Of a stretch of 64,000 nt of DNA, positions 40,558 through 50,821 are shown in pieces. The position numbers and the translations under genes are program-made. This DNA comes from Candidatus Acetothermia bacterium JdFR-48 (lineage in GTDB: Bacteria; Bipolaricaulota; Bipolaricaulia; Bipolaricaulales; Bipolaricaulaceae): positions 1-64,000 of the forward strand of contig MTNJ01000010.1 of the NCBI GenBank assembly GCA_002011425.1. The letters run 5' to 3'. The notes beneath the pieces are model-generated. The model searched no databases and was not told the DNA's origin. It saw only the letters and a program-made list of their open reading frames with translations. The stretch's first letter is position 1. Each line of letters starts with the position of its first letter.

Positions 40558-42954
40558 CTAGCGGCGGAGCTCGACACCCAGGGACGCGAGGCGCGCGAGG
40601 AGCCGTTCCACCGCCCCTTCCACCTCCTCGGAGGAGAGGGTGTGGTCGGGGTGGCGGAAGACAACCTCGTAGGTGAGGGAGCGGAACCCCTCCGGCACCC
40701 CTTCCCCGCGGTAGAGGTCGTAGAGGAAGGCGGACTCTACGAGTTCCTCCGCGAGGATCCCCTCGCGGACCTTCCCTTCTGGGACGTTCTCTGGGGCGAG
40801 GAGGGAGATGTCACGTTTGGACGCGGGGTACCGGGGGAGGGGTGCGAACCGAGGCGCGGCCCTGGCCTCACGCAGGGGCGGGAGGGCGAGCTCGAACATC
40901 AGGACCCGGGGGCACCCCGGGACGTCACCCGCCGCCTCCGCCGTCAGCTCCCCGAGCCAGCCGATCAACCTCCGTGACTGGCGACGCATGACGGGTGACT
41001 GGTTCCCTTTTTCGGTATCCGTCACGCGTGACGCGTCACATGTCACCAAATAGATTCCGGCTCGGCGGTAGGGGTGGAGCCAGGGAGCATCGATACCGCC
41101 CAGCCGCATGTCCTTCACCCGGAGCGCAGCGAGGACTGCTTCGAGCACGCCCTTCAGATGTGCGGGGGAGTAGTGTTCTTTGCCCGCGAGCGGGGTTTTC
41201 GTCCGCCCTGCGAGGACCACCCCCAGGCGGTCCTCCTCGACCACCTTCCCCTCCCGCGTGAGAAAAACCCGGCCCACTTCGAACAGGGCTACCCCATCAG
41301 CCTGGGAGGCGAAGTTGCCCCGCACGACCTCTAGGAGGCCGTGGCGGAGCGAGGCCCGTAGGCCCTCCTGCCCCGCGGCCATGGGGTTTTTGAGCACTAC
41401 CTCGGCGGCGCTCGCTGGGACGAGCCCTGAGGTGAGGACTTCGAAGAGCCCCAGCGAGGCACATATTTGCCTCACCTCATCCACGAACTCCTCCCGGGGG
41501 TCCTTCCCGCCCCGCCGCAAGGGGACCACCGGCACCGCTCGGGGGATCCGTTCGTACCCGTAGACCCGGGCGATCTCCTCGATTAGATCGATCTCGCGCT
41601 CGAGGTCGGTCCGGTGATGGGGGATCCGCGCGGAAAATGCCTCGCCCTCGTCATGGACCTCGACTCCAAGCCGCCCGAGGATTTCCCTGACCTCCCCGTT
41701 GAGGATCTCCACGCCTAAAATTTCCGCTACCCGAATCTTGCGGAGGGGAATCACCCTCGGCTTCGGAGGATTCGGAAAGGCCTCGGCCACGCCCTGGGCG
41801 ACGATGCCTCCGAGGAATTTCGCGTAGAAGTGACAGGTGCGGCGGGAGCCAAGCTCGGCGAGTTCTGGAGAGAGATTCCGTTCGAACCGTAGCGATGCCT
41901 CGGTGTGGAGCCCTAGAGCTCGGGAGCCGCGGCGGATCCGGGCCGGTGTGAAGTTCGCTGCCTCAAGGAGCACCGCCCGTGTCTCCTCCGAAACCTCGGT
42001 GTCCTCCCCGCCCATGATCCCTGCGAGGGCGATGGGGCGTGCACCGTCGGTAATGAGGAGGACCTCCGGTGTGAGGTCCCGTTCCACCCCGTCCAGTGTG
42101 CGCATCCGCTCCCCCGGGCGGGCCCGGCGTACGTGTATCCATTTGCTGGGGATCTTCGCGAGGTCGAACGCATGGAGGGGCTGGCCAAGCTCGAGCATCA
42201 CGTAGTTGGTCACATCCACAATGGGGTGGAGGGGGCGCATCCCGGCCTTGTATAGGCGGGCCGCGAATCTGAGGGGAACCATCCCCTCCTCCACGGAGAT
42301 CGCCCGGGCGATGTACCGGGGACAATCCGCAGGGTCCTCGAGGGTCACCCGGAAGTCGATGGCGGACCCTCCCTCGGGGAACGAGAGGTCAAGCTCTCGG
42401 AGGTCCATCCGGAAGAGGGCTGCGACCTCACGGGCAATGCCGTAGATCCCAAGGAGGTCGGGCCGATTGGAGGTGATCTTGAGGGAGAGGACCGTGTCTG
42501 GAAACTCCAGGAGTTCCCCGAGGTCTTCGTCCCCCTCGGGTCCAGGGAGAATCCAAATCCCGGCTGACTTCTCCTCCAGGGAGAGGTCCTGAGCGGAGAG
42601 GATCATCCCCTGGCTGACGATGCCTCGGAACGTCACCGCCCGCACTTCGGTCCCAGAGGGGAGCCGTGCCCCGGGAAGGGCCAAGGGAACCCACGTCCCC
42701 TCAATTAAATTTGGTGCCCCGGAGACGAGGGTGTAGGTCTTCTCCCCTGCCTCTACTTCGCAGACCTCAAGGCGATCGGCGTTCGGATGGGGGGTGACCG
42801 AGACGATCCGCCCGAGCACCACCCCCTCCACCGGCCCGAGCTCGTGCACCTCCTCCACCTCCAGGCCGGCCAGGGTGAGGCGCTCCACGAGCTCCGCGGT
42901 CCCGATCTCGGGAAGGTCCACGTATTCCGCGAGCCAACGGAGCGATACCCGCAT
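40558..42954 (-). CDS. pheT: Phenylalanine--tRNA ligase beta subunit with a repeat-derived insert
   Basis: This 798-residue beta subunit has an N-terminal tRNA-binding OB-like domain (GRIVSVTPHPNADRLEVCEVEAG), the B3/B4 editing region, the B5 domain and a C-terminal anticodon-binding domain (YPASKRDISLLAPE, LTYEVVFRHPDHTLSSEEVEGAVERL). The ATG at 42954 gives the family start MRVSLRWLAEYVDLP. Residues about 636-661, between HPYRRAGIYLV and RLIGWLGEL, are encoded by a copy of the dispersed hairpin repeat and have no counterpart in other PheT proteins known to me. The partner pheS is not in the window. Confidence 0.94.
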   Translation of the reverse strand: MRVSLRWLAEYVDLPEIGTAELVERLTLAGLEVEEVHELGPVEGVVLGRIVSVTPHPNADRLEVCEVEAGEKTYTLVSGAPNLIEGTWVPLALPGARLPSGTEVRAVTFRGIVSQGMILSAQDLSLEEKSAGIWILPGPEGDEDLGELLEFPDTVLSLKITSNRPDLLGIYGIAREVAALFRMDLRELDLSFPEGGSAIDFRVTLEDPADCPRYIARAISVEEGMVPLRFAARLYKAGMRPLHPIVDVTNYVMLELGQPLHAFDLAKIPSKWIHVRRARPGERMRTLDGVERDLTPEVLLITDGARPIALAGIMGGEDTEVSEETRAVLLEAANFTPARIRRGSRALGLHTEASLRFERNLSPELAELGSRRTCHFYAKFLGGIVAQGVAEAFPNPPKPRVIPLRKIRVAEILGVEILNGEVREILGRLGVEVHDEGEAFSARIPHHRTDLEREIDLIEEIARVYGYERIPRAVPVVPLRRGGKDPREEFVDEVRQICASLGLFEVLTSGLVPASAAEVVLKNPMAAGQEGLRASLRHGLLEVVRGNFASQADGVALFEVGRVFLTREGKVVEEDRLGVVLAGRTKTPLAGKEHYSPAHLKGVLEAVLAALRVKDMRLGGIDAPWLHPYRRAGIYLVTCDASRVTDTEKGNQSPVMRRQSRRLIGWLGELTAEAAGDVPGCPRVLMFELALPPLREARAAPRFAPLPRYPASKRDISLLAPENVPEGKVREGILAEELVESAFLYDLYRGEGVPEGFRSLTYEVVFRHPDHTLSSEEVEGAVERLLARLASLGVELRR
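40973..41047. repeat. GTGACGC-type dispersed repeat, copy 4, in frame inside pheT
   Basis: Left part CGTGACTGGCGACGCATGACGGGTGACTGG contains GTGACGC-like units; right part carries GTCACGCGTGACGCGTCAC and TGTCACC. The halves are imperfect inverted repeats around a CCCTTTTTC centre. The 12-base palindrome GTCACGCGTGAC is present. The pheT frame stays open through all 75 bases. Confidence 0.75.
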
Positions 42955-42964
42955 CTCTCCTCCC

Positions 42965-45607
42965 TCAGAACCCCCGGGCGATGCCCAAGAAGAGCTTCCC
43001 CTCGCCCGGTTCAGGGAGCAACGGGTACACCACCCCGGCAAAGACGTTCAAGCGAAGGAAGCCGCCGAGGGCCTCGAGCCGTGCCATGAGCACGAATCCG
43101 CCCTCGGCCACCCATTGCCCCCCGTCGAGCTGTGCCGCGCTGATGAATCCACCGGGGAGGACCCGGTTGAGGAGAAAGAGCCCACCGATGCGGTAGTTCT
43201 CCTCCCACGGCGGGATCCACAGGGTCCCCTGGAAGATGAGTTTCTCGTGGCCCCTGCCTTGGAAGGAGAAGAGCTCCTCCAGACCGAAGGTGAGGAGCTC
43301 GGGAATACCCTCGGTGGCCCGTCCGAACCCGGCCGAGAGCTGGAGGTAAGTGCGGGGGGCGAGGTGCATCTCTTTCCCTAACGAGAGCCAGAAGCGGTGA
43401 TCGTCGCCGCTGTAGAGGAGGGAGAGGTTCCCCCAGTAGACCTCGGTCGTCACCTCGAACCAGGTGAGGTCGAGGAAGGGGACCACTTCGGTGTCGGGGA
43501 GCTTGAACGCCCCGATGCTCGCGGTGCCGGAGAGCTGCCAGAACCCCCCGGTAATCCCCACGTCAGGTGTCGTCCAGAGATATTGGGTCCAAGCGATGGC
43601 CCCGATCAGTCCATCGCCGTCCCGTACCTGAGCCCAGGCGTTGAACTCCCCTATCCGCCCGTAGCGCACGAATCCCGTGATGTACCGCTCTTGGGGATAA
43701 ATTGCCCAGGCGAAACGGTCGAGGTATCCCCCCTGAATTGCCCCGCTGCTGGGATCCAAGACTTCCAGGTAATAGGCGTCTAACGGGAAGTCGTTCTTCC
43801 CAAAGATGACTACGAACCGCCGGGGATAGTGGTTGTTGAGGCGATCGACGTCGGGGACCCGGTGTTCGGGATCGACGCTGACACGGGCCGGGCGGAAGGG
43901 GGTGGTCACGGTAACCACCTCCATTGGTGCATTGGGATCCGGGGTCCAAGTGAAGCGCTCTTCCTCACCCTCTCCCTCTCCCGCAAGGACCACCTCCACG
44001 GGGAGGGGGCCGCTCCCCTGGAAGCCGAGGCGGACCTCGGTCACAAAAGCCCCGTCGTCCTGATGGTGGGTGTTGAAGGAGGTCACCTCATAATCGGCCC
44101 ACGCGTTGCCGGTCACCCATGCCGAGAAGAATTCGCCAAGGTCTACCCCCGATACTTCCTCCAACACCGTGCGGAAATCCTCGACCGTAAGCTCTCCTCC
44201 GGCGTAGCGGGCATGTACTTCTCTCAGGGCACTTTGGAACTCTTCATCACCTAGATAATGGGCCAGAGCACGCACGATGAGATAGCCCTTGTCATAAATG
44301 CGGACGTAATCGGCGTTGTGGTAGCGCACATCCTTGTAGGGCTTAACTACCGCCTCGTCGAACCCCATGAAGGTCGTCCGCAGGTAGGGGAGTTCCACTA
44401 GATGTTCGCGCAGGTTCACGAACCCGAACATCTTCTCGGCCATTTCCTCGCCGAGCCCCTTGAGCTCGGGAACATAGGTGTTTCCCCCTTCGACCCCGTA
44501 GTTGGCCTCAAACCAGGAGACAGAGAAGTACTGGGCGAAGGCTTCCGAGAGCCAGTTCTCCGCGTTGAAGTCAACCCCAACACCGATCCCCCACCATAGA
44601 TGAGCCAATTCGTGCGCCAGCACGAACTGTGTCACCCGGGAGAGGATCCCCTTGGCGGAAAGGTCCATGCGGTCGAAATACCACCGGGAGAGGAACACGA
44701 TCCCGTCGGCGGTAAAGCTGGTCCCGGGTTCGTTCGGATGCATGGCGAGGAGTATCCGCCCGTAGGGACACGGCCCGAAGCGCTCCCCATACCAGGCGAG
44801 GATCTCCAGGGCCCGCGTTGCCAAGGCCCGGACTTCATCCTCAAAGCCAGGGAGGTACCAACCCATCAGCGTGAGCCCGGCCGCCTCGAGGGTGAAGGAG
44901 CCCAGTTCCCCTTCGGGCGCAAAATAGAGGGAAAGGGCCCGCACAGGCCGGTCCCACTCGACCTTGTAGATTACGCGCTCGCCACGTTCCTCCTGAGTGA
45001 CCCAGTCCCCGGGGAGGGCGGCGACCCAGCCTGTGGGGAGCGAGAGCTCGAGGGAGTACCGGTATGAGGGAAGCCTGAAGCCGTATTCCTCCCAGGTTTC
45101 CAGAGTAACTGGATAGGGTAGAGGATGCCAGCCGAAACGCCAGGTGTAGATCGCCCCGATGCGTCCTGGTTCACCCATGGCCGTCGCGGGGAACCGTGTG
45201 CGGAAGTGGATCGCCAGGGTTCCCCTCGCCTCTTCGGGTAGGGTCACCCGCAGGATTCCATCTTCCAGCGAATAGGTCTGCATCGCGGCGGGAAAGGGGA
45301 GCAGCTCATAGGAAAGTTCCTCTTCCCCTCCCTCAGCACGCCAGAGCACACGGTCGATCACCGTCCACGAGGGGTCGAAACCGTAGGGATAGGTCTCGTC
45401 CTGCGCCCTTCCCGAGAGATGGGGATTGGGTTCCCGCCCCAAGTTCGCGAGGAGCAGGAAGTATGCCTCCCGCGGCGCCGTCTCATAGTTCAGCGTTTGA
45501 ACCCCCACGATCGTATGGTCTTTGGGGCTGAAGCTTGCCTCGATGTGGATCTCCGCGGCAGCGACCTCAAAGCCGAAAAACAGAAGAAAGGCAAAGAAAA
45601 ATCTCAT
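42965..45607 (-). CDS. Secreted M1-family metallopeptidase with C-terminal beta-barrel-like region
   Basis: This 880-residue protein begins with a signal peptide (MRFFFAFLLFFGFEVAAA). The peptidase core has the M1 zinc motif HELAHLWWG (His332, Glu333, His336) with the third ligand Glu355 in NWLSEAF, and the upstream GTSFTADGIVFLS exopeptidase-type segment. After a beta-sandwich domain (about 500-590), the last about 270 residues alternate polar and hydrophobic residues with many Gly and aromatic turns, and end in Phe, like an outer-membrane barrel. The enzyme is probably surface-anchored and degrades peptides. It lies between the CorC-like gene and pheT. Confidence 0.85.
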   Translation of the reverse strand: MRFFFAFLLFFGFEVAAAEIHIEASFSPKDHTIVGVQTLNYETAPREAYFLLLANLGREPNPHLSGRAQDETYPYGFDPSWTVIDRVLWRAEGGEEELSYELLPFPAAMQTYSLEDGILRVTLPEEARGTLAIHFRTRFPATAMGEPGRIGAIYTWRFGWHPLPYPVTLETWEEYGFRLPSYRYSLELSLPTGWVAALPGDWVTQEERGERVIYKVEWDRPVRALSLYFAPEGELGSFTLEAAGLTLMGWYLPGFEDEVRALATRALEILAWYGERFGPCPYGRILLAMHPNEPGTSFTADGIVFLSRWYFDRMDLSAKGILSRVTQFVLAHELAHLWWGIGVGVDFNAENWLSEAFAQYFSVSWFEANYGVEGGNTYVPELKGLGEEMAEKMFGFVNLREHLVELPYLRTTFMGFDEAVVKPYKDVRYHNADYVRIYDKGYLIVRALAHYLGDEEFQSALREVHARYAGGELTVEDFRTVLEEVSGVDLGEFFSAWVTGNAWADYEVTSFNTHHQDDGAFVTEVRLGFQGSGPLPVEVVLAGEGEGEEERFTWTPDPNAPMEVVTVTTPFRPARVSVDPEHRVPDVDRLNNHYPRRFVVIFGKNDFPLDAYYLEVLDPSSGAIQGGYLDRFAWAIYPQERYITGFVRYGRIGEFNAWAQVRDGDGLIGAIAWTQYLWTTPDVGITGGFWQLSGTASIGAFKLPDTEVVPFLDLTWFEVTTEVYWGNLSLLYSGDDHRFWLSLGKEMHLAPRTYLQLSAGFGRATEGIPELLTFGLEELFSFQGRGHEKLIFQGTLWIPPWEENYRIGGLFLLNRVLPGGFISAAQLDGGQWVAEGGFVLMARLEALGGFLRLNVFAGVVYPLLPEPGEGKLFLGIARGF

Positions 45608-45624
45608 TCTCCCCTCCCGGGTTT

Positions 45625-46917
45625 TTATTTCTCTTCTTCCTCTTCCTCGGGAAGTATGGTGATTCTAACCGATCGGATCTCCCGCTGAGTGGCTTCCTCC
45701 ACGGTGAGCAAGGCCCGCCCTACTTTCACCCGGGCCCCGGGATCGGGGAGGTCCTCGAGGGTGTGCAGGAGGAGTCCCGAGATCGTCACCCCTTCGTCCT
45801 CGGGGAGGTCGAGACCCAAGGTCCGGTTCACGAGTTTTATCTCGGCATCGCCGTCCACCAGAGCTTCGTTCTCCGAGAGGCGTTTGATGAGCTGTTTGGC
45901 TCGCTTCTTGTCGTACTCGTCCTCGATCTCCCCCACGATCTCCTCGAGGATGTCCTCCAGGGTCACGATCCCCGCCACGCCGCCGTACTCGTCCACTACA
46001 ACCGCCATGTGCACCCGCTCCCGCTGGAACTCGCGCAGGAGCACGTTTATGGGCTTCGTGGTTGGAGTGTAGTAAACGGGGCGGAGGAGCTCCCGCAGAG
46101 GCCGTTCCTCACCGTTCGTAAATAAAGCCAAGAGGTCCTTGACATAAAGGATGCCCACGATGTTGTCGCGGATCTTCTCGTACACCGGGTAACGGGAGTG
46201 GCCATCTTCTACCACGAACCCGAGGACCTCTTTGAACGGGGTGTTCACCTCGATGGCCTTCATCTCGGTGCGGGGGACCATGACCTCTTCCACGGTGGTA
46301 TCCTCGAGCTCCAGGATCCGGCGGATCATCTCCCCCTCGTGATAGGGAAGGACTCCCTTCTCCTGCCAGATCTTGACGAGTTCCCAGAGTTCTTCCTCTT
46401 CGACCTCGTAGGTGCTCTCCCGTTCCTCGAGTTTCACTCCGAAAGGGCGCAAGAGCCAGCGGGCGGTGGTGCGGAAAGCGCGTATCAGGGGGCTGAGAGA
46501 CCTGGTGAGCTTCCACACGGGATTGACGACGATGAGGGTCCAAGTCTCGGCCCGGTGCTTCGCCCAGTTCTTGGGCGTGATCTCACCGATGAGCAACAAC
46601 GAGGCCGTCATCACCGCGGTGGAGACAAGACCCGTGACGAAACTCGGGACGCCCTCGGGGAGCAAGCGCAGAAAGAGCAACGTCGCCAGGGCTGAGGCCC
46701 CGACGTTGACCAAGTTGTTCAAGATCAGGAGGGCGGTGATGAAATCGTTGGGCTCCCGCAAGAGGTGTTTCAAAGCCTTTGCCTTCCGAGGATGGCGCTC
46801 GGAAAGATACCGAATTTTAAGCTCAGGGAGAGCCGTGAGGGCCGTTTCCGATCCCGAGGCTAACGCAGAAAGAAGGAGCAGCAGGAATAACAATAATCCT
46901 TGCGATCCCGCAGACAA
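45625..46917 (-). CDS. CNNM/CorC-HlyC-family transporter with CBS domains
   Basis: This 430-residue membrane protein has a DUF21 transmembrane part with about four helices (LLLFLLLLLSALASGSETALTAL, LILNNLVNVGASALATLLF, VMTASLLLIGEITPKNWAKH). Two CBS domains follow (VMVPRTEMKAIEVNTPFKEVL and VAVVVDEYGGVAGIVTLEDILEEIVGEI region) and a C-terminal CorC domain (GLDLPEDEGVTISGLLL). It likely moves or senses Mg2+ or Co2+. The start is TTG at 46917. It is the first gene of the minus-strand operon. Confidence 0.88.
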   Translation of the reverse strand: MSAGSQGLLLFLLLLLSALASGSETALTALPELKIRYLSERHPRKAKALKHLLREPNDFITALLILNNLVNVGASALATLLFLRLLPEGVPSFVTGLVSTAVMTASLLLIGEITPKNWAKHRAETWTLIVVNPVWKLTRSLSPLIRAFRTTARWLLRPFGVKLEERESTYEVEEEELWELVKIWQEKGVLPYHEGEMIRRILELEDTTVEEVMVPRTEMKAIEVNTPFKEVLGFVVEDGHSRYPVYEKIRDNIVGILYVKDLLALFTNGEERPLRELLRPVYYTPTTKPINVLLREFQRERVHMAVVVDEYGGVAGIVTLEDILEEIVGEIEDEYDKKRAKQLIKRLSENEALVDGDAEIKLVNRTLGLDLPEDEGVTISGLLLHTLEDLPDPGARVKVGRALLTVEEATQREIRSVRITILPEEEEEEK

Positions 46918-46940
46918 CCCTTACATCACCCCACCAAAAA

Positions 46941-46946
46941 ATTATA
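46941..46946 (-). promoter_or_regulatory. Candidate -10 element of the corC-M1-pheT-tsaE operon
   Basis: A perfect minus-strand TATAAT lies 24 bases before the TTG start of the CorC-like gene. No convincing -35 is seen at standard spacing. Confidence 0.35.
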
Positions 46947-47082
46947 CTCGTTTTTCAACCGGCATCATATGCTCGGAACAGTCAGGTAGCGCTTCGGCCA
47001 ATTCTGCCCCTCTCGGCCCGGTGCATCGCTCCCCACGAAGTGGGGGCGGGTACAATGGGTTGTACATCCAAGGAGGGAAAAG

Positions 47083-47514
47083 GTGGACATCGACCTCGAG
47101 CTATTGAAGAGGTTGAGCGCGTTGCTCAAAGAGGAAGGGCTGAGCGAATTGACCCTCGTCGAGGGGGAGCGCAGGATCACCCTGAAGCGGGAGTTCCCCA
47201 TCGTCACCGGGGGCCAGGTTCATCCCGCAGGAGTTCTCCCCCAAGGGGAGCTCGTGCCCCCGGAGGAAGAAAGTCACCATATCATCCGCTCGCCCCTGGT
47301 GGGGACCTTTTGGCGCCGACCCAACCCTGACTCCCCTCCCTTCGTGGAGGTAGGAGACCGGGTCGAGGAGGGGCAGACGCTGTGCATCATCGAGTCAATG
47401 AAAGTGATGAATGAGATCAGGTCCGACTTGGACGGCGTCGTCGAGGAAATTTTGGTCGAGGACGGGAGCCCGGTGGAGTACGGTCAACCCCTGTTCAAGC
47501 TTTCTCCGGAGTGA
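47083..47514 (+). CDS. accB: Biotin carboxyl carrier protein of acetyl-CoA carboxylase
   Basis: This 143-residue protein has an N-terminal helical part ([22 protein letters not shown]), a Pro-rich linker and a C-terminal biotinyl domain ([35 protein letters not shown] with the biotinylated Lys). It carries the biotin that AccC carboxylates in fatty-acid synthesis. The start is GTG after AAGGAGGGAAAAG. AccC follows with a one-base gap. A biotin ligase gene begins at the right edge of the window. The carboxyltransferase genes accA and accD are not in the window. Confidence 0.94.
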   Translation: MDIDLELLKRLSALLKEEGLSELTLVEGERRITLKREFPIVTGGQVHPAGVLPQGELVPPEEESHHIIRSPLVGTFWRRPNPDSPPFVEVGDRVEEGQTLCIIESMKVMNEIRSDLDGVVEEILVEDGSPVEYGQPLFKLSPE

Positions 47515-47515
47515 G

Positions 47516-48853
47516 ATGGAAAAGGTCCTCATTGCCAACCGCGGGGAGATCGCCCTGCGCATCCTGGAGGCCTGTCGCGAGGAAGGCCTCAAAGCGGTGG
47601 CCGTCTTTTCCGAGCCCGAGAGGGAGACCCTGCACGTGCGCCTCGCCCACGAGGCGATCTGCATCGGCCCCGGCCCCGCGAAACGAAGCTATCTGAACAT
47701 CCCCGCGATTCTTGCCGCCTGTGAGGTCACTGGATGCGACGCAGTTCACCCCGGCTATGGGTTCCTCTCGGAGAACCCCGATTTCGCCGAGGCCTGTGAG
47801 GACATGGGGATCACCTTCGTCGGACCGTCTTCGGAGGTCTTGCGGCTCTGTGGGGACAAGGTCGCGACCAGGGAGCGGGTGGTCGAGAACGGGGTACCGA
47901 TCCTCCCCGGCACTGGACCCATCGAGAACGAGGAAGAGCTCTCCCGCGAGGCCGAGGGAATCGGGTATCCCCTCCTCCTCAAGGCGGTGGCAGGGGGGGG
48001 TGGCCGGGGAATAAGGCTCGTGAGCTCCCCGGAGGAACTCCTCCCCGCGTTCCGGCAGGCCCAGCGAGAGGCCAGGGCCGCCACCGGCGATCCCCGCGTT
48101 TACCTCGAGGCCTACGTCCCCTACCCCCGGCATGTGGAGGTCCAAGTTCTGGCCGACTCACAGGGCCATATTGTCCATTGGGGCACGCGGGACTGCACCG
48201 TACAGCGGCGGCACCAGAAGGTGGTGGAGGAGGCACCGGCCCCGGAACTCTCCGAGGACATGCGTCGTGCCCTGGGGAAGGCGGCGATCCGGGTCGCGGA
48301 AGCCGTGGGGCTGGTGGGGGCGGGGACGGTGGAGTTCCTGGTGACGGAGGACCGGTTTTTCTTCATCGAGATCAACCCCCGGATCCAGGTGGAGCATCCC
48401 GTCTCCGAAGTGCGAGTGGGCCGGAACCTGGTGCGGGAACAACTCCGGATCGCCAAGGGGGAGCCCCTGGGCTACAGCCAGGAGCAAATCGAATTCTGGG
48501 GCTGGGCTATGGAGTGCCGTATCAACGCTGAAGACCCACAACACGACTTCCTTCCCTCCACCGGAGTAATCTACATTGAGTCCCTTCCCGGGGGAATGGG
48601 GGTCAGACTCGACACCCATCTCTACCAGGGGATGGAAGTCCTCCCCTATTACGACTCGCTCCTCGCGAAGCTCATCACCTTCGGTGAGGACCGCGAGGAG
48701 GCGCGCCTCCGGATGTACTCCGCTCTCAAGCGTTTCAAGGTCTCGGGGGTGAAGACGAACGTGGAGCTGCTCCTCGAGGTGATCTCCCACCCCGATTTCG
48801 CCCGCGTCTTCCACACCACCGATCTCCTTGAGCTGATCCTCCCGCCCAAGTAG
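47516..48853 (+). CDS. accC: Acetyl-CoA carboxylase, biotin carboxylase subunit
   Basis: This 445-residue ATP-grasp enzyme has MEKVLIANRGEIALRILEA at the start, AVHPGYGFLSENPDFAEACE, KAVAGGGGRGIRLV (ATP loop), RHVEVQVLAD, QRRHQKVVEEAPAP, EINPRIQVEHPVSE and AMECRINAEDP. It carboxylates the biotin of AccB using ATP and bicarbonate. Length is normal. The frame opens upstream inside accB, but the ATG at 47516 gives the family start. Ffh follows nine bases later. Confidence 0.96.
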   Translation: MEKVLIANRGEIALRILEACREEGLKAVAVFSEPERETLHVRLAHEAICIGPGPAKRSYLNIPAILAACEVTGCDAVHPGYGFLSENPDFAEACEDMGITFVGPSSEVLRLCGDKVATRERVVENGVPILPGTGPIENEEELSREAEGIGYPLLLKAVAGGGGRGIRLVSSPEELLPAFRQAQREARAATGDPRVYLEAYVPYPRHVEVQVLADSQGHIVHWGTRDCTVQRRHQKVVEEAPAPELSEDMRRALGKAAIRVAEAVGLVGAGTVEFLVTEDRFFFIEINPRIQVEHPVSEVRVGRNLVREQLRIAKGEPLGYSQEQIEFWGWAMECRINAEDPQHDFLPSTGVIYIESLPGGMGVRLDTHLYQGMEVLPYYDSLLAKLITFGEDREEARLRMYSALKRFKVSGVKTNVELLLEVISHPDFARVFHTTDLLELILPPK

Positions 48854-48862
48854 ACTGGCCGT

Positions 48863-50188
<1,326 letters not shown>

Positions 50189-50271
50189 AGTAAACTTGGC
50201 CACGTGGGCTACGCTGGGTCTCAAGGCCCGGTGAATGAACGGTCGTAACATCCCAAGAGAGGTGATAAATT

Positions 50272-50616
50272 GTGGCGGTGAAGATAAGACTGCAACGTGT
50301 CGGGAAGAAGAAGCAGCCGAGTTACCGAATCGTGGTGGTAGAGGCGACGGAGAAGCGTGACGGAAAGGTCATTTCCAAGATCGGCCACGTAAACCCCCTC
50401 ACCGACCCATGGGAGATCACGGTGGATATGGAGGAGGCGCTGGAGTGGCTTCGTCAGGGGGCCCGGCCTACCCACGCCGCTAAGCGCGTCCTCTCAAAGG
50501 CCGGCGTGATGAAGCTCTGGCATGAAGAACGTTTCGGAAAGAAGGACGCTTCCGAAGAGGGCGGGAAGTCCGCAGAGCCCAGACCAGCAGAGGGAGCCGA
50601 GGACGCTACCGGTTGA
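50272..50616 (+). CDS. rpsP: Ribosomal protein S16
   Basis: This 114-residue protein has AVKIRLQRVGKKKQPSYRIVVVEATEKRDGKVISKIGHVNPL, the S16 hallmark, then EEALEWLRQGARPTHAAKRVLSKAGV and a charged C-terminal tail of about 25 residues that is longer than usual. The start is GTG with AGAGAGGTGATAA upstream. Its last 95 bases overlap the putative start of the next gene. Confidence 0.95.
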   Translation: MAVKIRLQRVGKKKQPSYRIVVVEATEKRDGKVISKIGHVNPLTDPWEITVDMEEALEWLRQGARPTHAAKRVLSKAGVMKLWHEERFGKKDASEEGGKSAEPRPAEGAEDATG

Positions 50617-50821
50617 CATCACCCGCTACATCCTCTCCCACATCGCCCCCGGAGAGTTCCGAATTAATCACGTCTGGACCCCGGAGTTGGACCTTTTGAT
50701 CCTTCGGCCAAGTCGGGTGGTGCGACGCAGGATGAAGAAGAAAGACTTCGAGGCGATCTCGCTGGTGGTGGAAAAGCTCTGTGAGCGGGCGGGGCGCAAG
50801 GCCGTGGTGGAAGTCCAATGA
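50522..50821 (+). CDS. KhpA-like RNA-binding protein, degenerate KH domain
   Basis: From the ATG at 50522 this gives 99 residues, of which the last about 70 are KhpA-like: PVDITRYILSHIAPGEFRIN, LDLLILRPSRVVRRRMKKKDFEAISLVVEKLCERAGRKAVVEVQ. The position between rpsP and trmD is that of khpA in most bacteria, but the GxxG RNA-binding loop is replaced. No ATG, GTG or TTG lies in frame between 50522 and the domain start, so either the protein has an unusual 95-base overlap with rpsP or starts at a rare codon near 50613. The stop overlaps the trmD start. Confidence 0.65.
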   Translation: MKNVSERRTLPKRAGSPQSPDQQREPRTLPVDITRYILSHIAPGEFRINHVWTPELDLLILRPSRVVRRRMKKKDFEAISLVVEKLCERAGRKAVVEVQ

